Of a stretch of DNA of 64,000 nucleotides, positions 58,926 to 64,000 are shown in pieces. The stretch lies in contig CALSRM010000003.1 of the NCBI GenBank assembly GCA_943788755.1, forward strand, positions 1,178,001 to 1,242,000, written 5' to 3'. This DNA is from an uncultured Flavobacteriales bacterium (GTDB lineage Bacteria; Bacteroidota; Bacteroidia; Flavobacteriales_D; Parvicellaceae). Positions within the stretch are counted from its first letter, which is position 1; each line of letters begins with the position of its first letter. A program made the position numbers and the translations under genes. Under the pieces are notes generated by a model. That model ran no database searches and was not told the DNA's origin. It was given only the letters and a program-made list of their open reading frames with translations.

Positions 58926-60857
58926 ATGATTTCAGCAAGTAAAATTTCGTTGTTTCTTGGAGGAAAAGAACTTTATTCAAATGTCTCTTTTCAAATAACT
59001 AAGGCCGATAAAATTGGTTTAACTGGTAAAAATGGTGCAGGTAAATCAACTTTACTCAAATTAATTATTGGGGAGTTTAAAACCGATGAGGGGAACCTAT
59101 CTGTTTTAAAAGACGCTAAAGTTTGTTATTTACCGCAAGAAATTATGTCATCTTCTACTCGTCCTGTTTTAGAGGAGGTTCAAGCTGCCAACGAAGAGAT
59201 AGTTGAGATTGATACGAAGCTGGAGGAAATCAATCACCAGTTAGCTACACGAGAAGATTACGAGTCGGATTCTTATATGCAGTTATTGACTGACATTAAT
59301 GAACTAAACGAGGAATTTGTTTTAAAAGGAGGTCAAGGGGTTGGAGAACTAGCTGAAACGATTCTTAAGGGACTGGGTTTTTCACAGTCTGAGCTTTTTA
59401 AACCCTTCAATGAATTTAGTGGAGGTTGGCAAATGCGTGTGGAATTAGCAAAATTATTGGTTCAAAACCCGGATGTCTTGTTATTAGATGAACCTACAAA
59501 TCATCTTGATATTGAATCTATTCAGTGGTTGGAGAATTATTTAAAGAAATTTTCGGGTTCTATTCTCCTTATCTCTCATGATAGAATGTTCTTGGATGCT
59601 ATCACTACTAGAACAATGGAGATTAATGCGGGAACAGTATATGATTATAAGTTGAGCTATTCTAAATACTTAGTGAAAAGAGAGGAAGAGTTAATACTGC
59701 AACATGCAGCGTATAAAAATCAGCAAAAGGAAATTGAAGACACAGAAAAACTAATTAATAAGTTTAGAGCAAAAGCAAGTAAAGCTTCGTTTGCCCAGTC
59801 ATTGATTAAGAAACTGGATAAAATGGATAAAATTGAAATCGATCAGGTGGATTCTTCTGCTCTTGCTTTTAAATTTCCTGAACCACTTCAATCTGGTAAG
59901 ATAGTCGCTGAAATTAATGAGGTTTCTAAAAACTTTGCAGATAAGGAAATCTTTTCTAACCTTGAAATCAATATAGCGAGAGGAGAGAAAATAGCATTGA
60001 TTGGAAAAAATGGAATGGGAAAGTCTACCCTGATTAAGATGTTAGTTGGAGATACCCCTTATGCTGGAGAAATAAAATTGGGGCATAACGTAAGTGTTGG
60101 CTATTTTGCTCAAGATGAAACGACCAAATTGGATGGAAATAAAACTGTTTTTGAGACTATTGACGATGTTGCTGTCGGAGAAGTTAGAAAAAAAGTAAGA
60201 GCAATTTTAGGGTCTTTCTTATTTAGAGATGATGATGTAGATAAAAAAGTGAAAGTCCTTTCGGGTGGAGAAAAAACTAGATTAGCGTTATGCAAATTGT
60301 TATTGGAACCCTATAATTTCTTAATCTTGGATGAACCAACCAATCACCTTGATATAGTTTCTAAGGATGTTTTGAAGGCAGCCTTGAAAAAATATACAGG
60401 GACGCTATTGCTTGTTTCTCACGATAGAGATTTCCTAGATGATTTAACCGAAAGAATATATTACATAAAGAACCATGGCATAAGTATTTATTTTGAAAAA
60501 GTAAATAATTTCTTAAATAACCTAAATATTGAAATACAAGAAGCTGCAACTCCCAATAAAAAAGTTGCGGTAAAAGATAATAATTTAGGAGCTTCTTATA
60601 AAGAGAAAAAACAAGCGAAAAATGATTTACGCAAGTTTAAGAATAGATTTTCTAAAGTTGAAAACGAAATTGAAACCATAGAAAATGAAGTAAAGCAGCT
60701 AGAAGCTAAAGTTAGTGAAATGGATTACTCTTCTAATGAGGAAGCAAACGAATTATTTAATGAGATTAAGGAGAAAAGAGACCGATTAGATGATTTAATT
60801 ATTGAATGGGAAGATCTTACAGAAAAAATCGAAGGATTATCGTCTATTGTCAATTAA
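58926..60857 (+). CDS. ABC-F family ATP-binding protein
   Basis: Soluble protein with two ABC ATPase domains and no membrane part, of the ABC-F group that acts on the ribosome. Walker A motifs are GKNGAGKST (near residue 35) and GKNGMGKST (near 360); signature motifs are FSGGWQMR and LSGGEKTR; both Walker B ends read LDEPTNHLD. The 80-residue linker between the domains (KQQKEIEDTEKLINKFRAKASKA) is the P-site tRNA interaction motif region. A C-terminal coiled coil (residues 560-640) is present. Length 643. Without a closer match I cannot choose between Uup-like, YdiF-like or resistance members. Confidence 0.93.
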   Translation: MISASKISLFLGGKELYSNVSFQITKADKIGLTGKNGAGKSTLLKLIIGEFKTDEGNLSVLKDAKVCYLPQEIMSSSTRPVLEEVQAANEEIVEIDTKLEEINHQLATREDYESDSYMQLLTDINELNEEFVLKGGQGVGELAETILKGLGFSQSELFKPFNEFSGGWQMRVELAKLLVQNPDVLLLDEPTNHLDIESIQWLENYLKKFSGSILLISHDRMFLDAITTRTMEINAGTVYDYKLSYSKYLVKREEELILQHAAYKNQQKEIEDTEKLINKFRAKASKASFAQSLIKKLDKMDKIEIDQVDSSALAFKFPEPLQSGKIVAEINEVSKNFADKEIFSNLEINIARGEKIALIGKNGMGKSTLIKMLVGDTPYAGEIKLGHNVSVGYFAQDETTKLDGNKTVFETIDDVAVGEVRKKVRAILGSFLFRDDDVDKKVKVLSGGEKTRLALCKLLLEPYNFLILDEPTNHLDIVSKDVLKAALKKYTGTLLLVSHDRDFLDDLTERIYYIKNHGISIYFEKVNNFLNNLNIEIQEAATPNKKVAVKDNNLGASYKEKKQAKNDLRKFKNRFSKVENEIETIENEVKQLEAKVSEMDYSSNEEANELFNEIKEKRDRLDDLIIEWEDLTEKIEGLSSIVN

Positions 60858-61241
60858 TGTAGAGTCGTATTCCCCATCGTCATAAGTGCCATGAAATAGT
60901 AAAACTTCTTTTTCATCCCACTCTTTTGCATCTCCGTGATACTTGTTCTTTTTGAAAGTTGTTTCTGACTTTTTTTTACCAGATTCATAAAATGTGGTCA
61001 AAACTCCGTCAACTTTACCTTTGTTGTAGTTTATTGTTTCTAATGTATCACCTTTTTTATTCAACTTATAACACATTCCAGTATAAGGAGATTTTCGGTT
61101 TTCAATATAAAAATGATTGTATAAATGGTCTAACGTAAGGCTCTCACAATTACATCCTCTTTTAGTCTCAGAGTTATTTCCCTCTTCTATACAGGAGCTG
61201 AGTAAGCAAATCAAAACGAATATAATTACATTGTATTTCAT
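60837..61241 (-). CDS. MORN-repeat lipoprotein
   Basis: A 134-residue exported protein. The lipobox LLSSC puts the lipid on Cys17. After a Cys-rich linker (RGCNCESL) come two or three MORN-type units: SPYTGMCYKLNKKGDTLETINYNKGKVDGVL, TTFYESGKKKSETTFKKNKYHGDA and KEWDEKEVLLFHGTYDDGEYD. Such antitoxin-like MORN lipoproteins are frequent in Bacteroidota and have no fixed function. Its 3-prime end overlaps the end of the ABC-F gene by 21 bases in a convergent arrangement. Confidence 0.82.
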   Translation of the reverse strand: MKYNVIIFVLICLLSSCIEEGNNSETKRGCNCESLTLDHLYNHFYIENRKSPYTGMCYKLNKKGDTLETINYNKGKVDGVLTTFYESGKKKSETTFKKNKYHGDAKEWDEKEVLLFHGTYDDGEYDSTLIDNRR

Positions 61242-61524
61242 AAGATGTTTATTCTCTATAAAGTTTATTTAGCTTATTCAAACTCTGCATTCAATTGTAT
61301 TACTGTGTCATACTTATTTCCTTCTGATTAAGAAAAAATTTGAACCGAGGTAATCTACAAGCATAAATAAAATTTCAACATAATTGTCTATAAACGCAGT
61401 TATTTATAATAAAACTTTTGCCTTACAAGATTGTTTTAACGTGTGTTTTTACTTTCAATACTATTGCTTAGTATTGAAAACTACTGAAAAGTATCGAATA
61501 TTTCAATATGCTTGACTTTTCTTA
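61242..61524. other. Intergenic stretch with one strong inverted repeat
   Basis: No gene is seen. At 61453-61479 a perfect 10-base inverted repeat, TTTCAATACT and AGTATTGAAA around 7 bases, is followed by partial copies of the same words (GAAAAGTAT, ATTTCAATA) up to 61515. It may be an operator cluster or a chance product of AT-rich sequence. Confidence 0.4.
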
Positions 61525-61530
61525 AAAAGA

Positions 61531-61568
61531 AAAACCCTAATCAGCTTATTTACAAGTTAATTAGGGCT
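61531..61568 (-). terminator. Terminator of tRNA-Leu
   Basis: On the minus strand CCCTAAT pairs with ATTAGGG, followed by TTTTTCTTTTT. It begins 9 bases past the 3-prime end of the tRNA gene. Confidence 0.7.
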
Positions 61569-61576
61569 TTATAATG

Positions 61577-61659
61577 TACCCACGGAGGGAGTCGAACCCT
61601 CACGCACATAGTGCACTACGACCTCAACGTAGCCCGTCTACCAGTTCCAGCACGTGGGT
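61577..61659 (-). tRNA. tRNA-Leu(GAG)
   Basis: An 83-base class II tRNA. The acceptor stem ACCCACG/CGTGGGT is perfect, the discriminator is A, the anticodon arm is CTACG-TTGAGGT-CGTAG (anticodon GAG), there is a long variable arm, and the T arm holds GGTTCGACTCC. CCA is not encoded. It reads CUU and CUC leucine codons. Confidence 0.95.
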
Positions 61660-62159
61660 ATGCCTGCAAATATATAAATAGTTATGAAGGTAGAACTCAA
61701 AAAGATTAATCCTCTTCCGATACTTTTTAAAATTAAAAAGGAATCTCCAGTTTGTACTGAAAATAATAGGCTTGGTCTAGTATTTGGTTATCATTTTTAT
61801 CCTATTTACAGAGAGTGGATAATTTCTTATTCTCCTACTTTATTTTTTTCTCAATTAATAATATTTCGAGTATCATTTTAAAAGAAATAGAATTGATTAC
61901 GGTAAATAAAAAAATATGATTAAGATTTTGCTTATCCGAATTTCTAAAACCTATTACCCTATTCAATTATAGAAGGATAAAATTCAGTCGCATTTTTAGG
62001 TATCGACCTGCCAACCACTTTAATAAGTCATTTTCAAAATTGCATCTTATCGCGGATGTTAATACCGCTGCTCATATTGAAATTGGGTACATACCATAAA
62101 TATAATACCTAAATATTTTTAGGTAAGTGATAAAGAATATACCGAGACTTTATTGCAAA
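61660..62159. other. Gap between the two tRNA genes with no convincing gene
   Basis: An open frame of 65 codons at 61684-61881 (plus) has no recognisable domain, no ribosome-binding site and biased composition, so I do not call it. Small hairpins such as ACCTAAA...TTTAGGT (near 62107-62124) and GCGG...CCGC (near 62053-62070) are present without known meaning. Confidence 0.4.
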
Positions 62160-62203
62160 AAAAAGCCTCTCTTTTCGATAGCTATCGGAAAGAGAGGCTT
62201 TTT
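62159..62203. terminator. Terminator of tRNA-Lys
   Basis: AAAAAGCCTCTCTTT pairs with AAAGAGAGGCTTTTT, with CGATAGCTATCG as a further palindromic tip. It begins 2 bases past the 3-prime end of tRNA-Lys on the minus strand. The stem is among the strongest in the window and works in both directions. Confidence 0.8.
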
Positions 62204-62204
62204 G

Positions 62205-62277
62205 TGATTCAGCTGGGGTTCGAACCCAGGACCCCATCCTTAAAAGGGATGTGCTCTACCAGCTGAGCTACTGAATC
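62205..62277 (-). tRNA. tRNA-Lys(UUU)
   Basis: A 73-base tRNA. The acceptor stem GATTCAG/CTGAATC is perfect with discriminator A. The D arm is AGCTCAGCTGGTAGAGC, the anticodon arm is CATCC-CTTTTAA-GGATG (anticodon UUU), and the T arm is CTGGGTTCGAACCCCAG. CCA is not encoded. Confidence 0.97.
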
Positions 62278-62441
62278 AAGATGTCAATTTTCGCTATCGA
62301 TTTTCTATTAGCGGGTGCAAATATACTAGCATTATTTAATTTCACAAGTTCGGAATAAAAAAAATAAAGGAATATTTCTAGCTTTGTTATCCGAAACCTT
62401 TTTTAGCTTTATCTAAAGCGTAAGAAGAATAATTAAACAGT

Positions 62442-63845
62442 ATGAAATTCAGTATTATAACATTAGAAATTAAGCAGGAACTAATAAATGTTGTAGGAGA
62501 TAATTATTGCTTTACTGAAAAAAACCGTTTAGAAGATTATTGCCACGATGAAACGGAGGATCTAAATTTCCCACCAGAAATTGTAGTTAAACCAGCAAAC
62601 ACAAATGAAGTGAGTGCGATTATGAAACTAGCATCTAAGTACAACATTCCGGTCACTCCCTGTGGTGCCCGAACCGGTTTGAGCGGAGGTGCTTTGTGTG
62701 TTCATGGTGGTATAGCGCTTTCAATGGAGCGTTTTAATAAGATTATACAAATAGATGAGGATAATCTTCAGGTAGTTACGCAAAGTGCTGTTATTACACA
62801 AGAATTGCAAGAGGTTGTTCAAGAAAAAGGATTGTATTATGCTCCTGACCCTTCAAGTAGGGGTACTTGTTTTATTGGTGGAAATATTGCTGAAAACGCG
62901 GGCGGCCCGAGAGCAGTAAAATATGGTGTAACAAAAGACTTTGTGTTAAATCTTGAAGTGGTTTTGCCAAATGGAGAAGTAATAGAAACAGGCGCTAATA
63001 CATTAAAAAACTCAACGGGATATAACCTTACTCAATTAATGGTTGGAAGTGAAGGAACCTTGGGAATTGTTACCCAAGCTACACTCAAATTAATTCCCTG
63101 TCCAAAGCACAATATGCTAATGTTGGTGCCTTTTACTTCAGCAGAGAAAGCTTGTGAAGCCGTAGCTTCAATATTTAAAGCTGGAATTACTCCTTCCGCA
63201 ATGGAATTTATGGAAAGAGATGCAATTCAGTGGACAATGGACTTTACAAAAGAAAGTCCTGTTAAATTAAAAGATAATGAACAAGCACATTTATTAATAG
63301 AAGTAGATGGAAACGATACGGAGGTCTTATTTAAAGAATGTGAGGTAATTGCCTCGGTGGTTGAAGAATTGGATTGTGGAGAAATAATGTTTGCTGAAAC
63401 AGAAGCACAAAAAGACGCCTTGTGGTTTTTACGAAGAAGGGTAGGAGAGGCTGTAAAAGCTACTTCTATTTACAAAGAAGAAGATACAGTAGTGCCGAGA
63501 TATAATTTACCTAAGTTGCTTAAAGAGGTTAAGTCTATTGGTGCTAAGTATGGATTTAAATCTATTTGTTATGGCCACGCAGGTGATGGTAATTTGCATA
63601 TTAATATTATTAAAGGCGATATGACAGATGATGCCTGGAATAATGAATTATCAAAAGGGATTAGAGAGTTATTTGAACTAACGGTTGAATTAGGAGGTAC
63701 GCTTTCGGGAGAACACGGAATTGGCTATGTTCAGAAACATTATATGGATATTGCTTTTTCGGATGTCGAACTTAATCTTATGAAAGGGATAAAAAATATA
63801 TTTGATCCGAAGGGGATTTTGAATCCAGGGAAAATATTCGCATAA
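62442..63845 (+). CDS. FAD-binding oxidase, GlcD/D-lactate dehydrogenase type
   Basis: Flavoenzyme of the GlcD/DLD family that oxidises a 2-hydroxy acid such as glycolate or D-lactate. The FAD_binding_4 domain shows VVKPANTNEVSAIM, PVTPCGARTGLSGGALC near 68-84 and the FAD loop DPSSRGTCFIGGNIAENAGGPRAVKYG near 139-165. The C-terminal FAD-oxidase domain has the metal-binding HAGDGNLHINI near 380 and SGEHGIGYVQK near 425. Length 467. No glcE or glcF neighbours are in the window, so a single-gene enzyme is likely. The physiological substrate is not fixed by sequence. Confidence 0.92.
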   Translation: MKFSIITLEIKQELINVVGDNYCFTEKNRLEDYCHDETEDLNFPPEIVVKPANTNEVSAIMKLASKYNIPVTPCGARTGLSGGALCVHGGIALSMERFNKIIQIDEDNLQVVTQSAVITQELQEVVQEKGLYYAPDPSSRGTCFIGGNIAENAGGPRAVKYGVTKDFVLNLEVVLPNGEVIETGANTLKNSTGYNLTQLMVGSEGTLGIVTQATLKLIPCPKHNMLMLVPFTSAEKACEAVASIFKAGITPSAMEFMERDAIQWTMDFTKESPVKLKDNEQAHLLIEVDGNDTEVLFKECEVIASVVEELDCGEIMFAETEAQKDALWFLRRRVGEAVKATSIYKEEDTVVPRYNLPKLLKEVKSIGAKYGFKSICYGHAGDGNLHINIIKGDMTDDAWNNELSKGIRELFELTVELGGTLSGEHGIGYVQKHYMDIAFSDVELNLMKGIKNIFDPKGILNPGKIFA

Positions 63846-63879
63846 AAAAACCTGCTTTGAAAAAAGCAGGTTTTTTATT
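63846..63879. terminator. Bidirectional terminator between the GlcD gene and the transporter gene
   Basis: AAAAAACCTGCTTT pairs with AAAGCAGGTTTTTT around GAAA. It lies directly after the GlcD-type stop, and the convergent transporter gene ends at 63895, so it serves both. Confidence 0.85.
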
Positions 63880-63894
63880 ATTGAAGTTCTAATG

Positions 63895-64000
63895 TTATTT
63901 AATACCCTGCATCCATTTTTTCATTAATGGAGAAACAATAAAAGCTAGAATTGCAAACATAAAAGAGATCAATGCTATTTGAGCAAATATCTTAGCGTAT
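63895..64000 (-). CDS. C-terminal end of a POT-family peptide transporter (partial)
   Basis: On the minus strand the frame YAKIFAQIALISFMF...SPLMKKWMQGIK ends at TAA 63897-63895 and continues beyond the right edge. A last membrane helix followed by SPLMKKWMxG is the typical end of proton-dependent oligopeptide transporters (DtpT-like). Only 34 codons are visible, so the call rests on that tail. Confidence 0.6.
   Translation of the reverse strand, partial: YAKIFAQIALISFMFAILAFIVSPLMKKWMQGIK

Noticed and set aside
61684-61881. A 65-codon plus-strand frame between the tRNA genes
   Set aside because: No domain, no ribosome-binding site, and composition typical of AT-rich non-coding DNA.
61577-62277. 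Integration site at the tRNA genes
   Set aside because: No direct repeat of a tRNA 3-prime end, no integrase and no phage or plasmid genes are present nearby.

Overview
The window is AT-rich DNA from a bacterium of the phylum Bacteroidota, most likely order Flavobacteriales. The case rests on the gldK-gldL-gldM-gldN type IX secretion/gliding motor, a PorP/SprF-family protein, a cargo protein with a type A C-terminal sorting domain, a meso-DAP-type MurE inside a complete division/cell-wall (dcw) cluster, and a promoter matching the Bacteroidota consensus (TTTG, 19-nt spacer, TAnnTTTG) in front of mraZ. Family or genus cannot be set from the sequence alone.

Layout. 1-1030: secreted esterase, cut by the window edge. 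1143-3530 (minus): arsenic operon arsR-arsM-arsC-aquaglyceroporin. 3606-8027: bestrophin-like channel, sensor kinase, MurG-like glycosyltransferase, engB and an alpha/beta hydrolase. 8271-24704: dcw cluster mraZ-rsmH-ftsL-ftsI-murE-mraY-murD-(MurD C-domain paralogue)-ftsW-murG-murC-ftsQ-ftsA-ftsZ followed by a YqeY-like gene and a shared terminator. 24885-26865: a T9SS cargo protein and a FISUMP-type surface protein whose last 55 or so codons are strikingly A-poor and GC-rich, followed by three hairpins; this looks like the variable end of a diversity-generating-retroelement target. 27141-30614: two-component pair and a divergent MscS channel. 30692-41692: an N-glycan breakdown locus (sugar permease, GH92 alpha-mannosidase, GH2 beta-mannosidase, CutC, GH20 hexosaminidase, glycosylasparaginase). 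42083-48558 (minus): miaB, a sigma-54 activator, lptE, a TPR-like gene, secG, groES-groEL. 48792-58854: topA, an arginase-fold protein that has lost metal ligands, porP/sprF and gldKLMN. 58926-64000: ABC-F ATPase, MORN lipoprotein, tRNA-Leu(GAG), tRNA-Lys(UUU), a GlcD-type FAD oxidase and the end of a POT peptide transporter.

How the parts fit. The dcw genes make lipid II and the divisome, and appear to be read mainly from one promoter with a tandem TGGGT box that MraZ could bind. The T9SS motor would export cargo such as the 24885-25367 protein. The glycan locus could release mannose and GlcNAc from Asn-linked glycans and import the sugars. The ars operon would reduce arsenate, methylate arsenite and let arsenite leave through the channel.

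Quality warning. About a dozen genes (esterase, aquaporin, bestrophin, sensor kinase, glycosyltransferase, ftsI, FISUMP protein, mscS, GH92, GH2, cutC, GH20) are broken by small frameshifts, some several times. They cluster at 1-6600 and 32900-39000, while 12-26 kb and 39-64 kb are clean. Because ftsI is essential and also hit, base-call or assembly error is the simplest explanation, although decay cannot be excluded for the accessory genes. For broken genes the spans given are those of the rebuilt gene.
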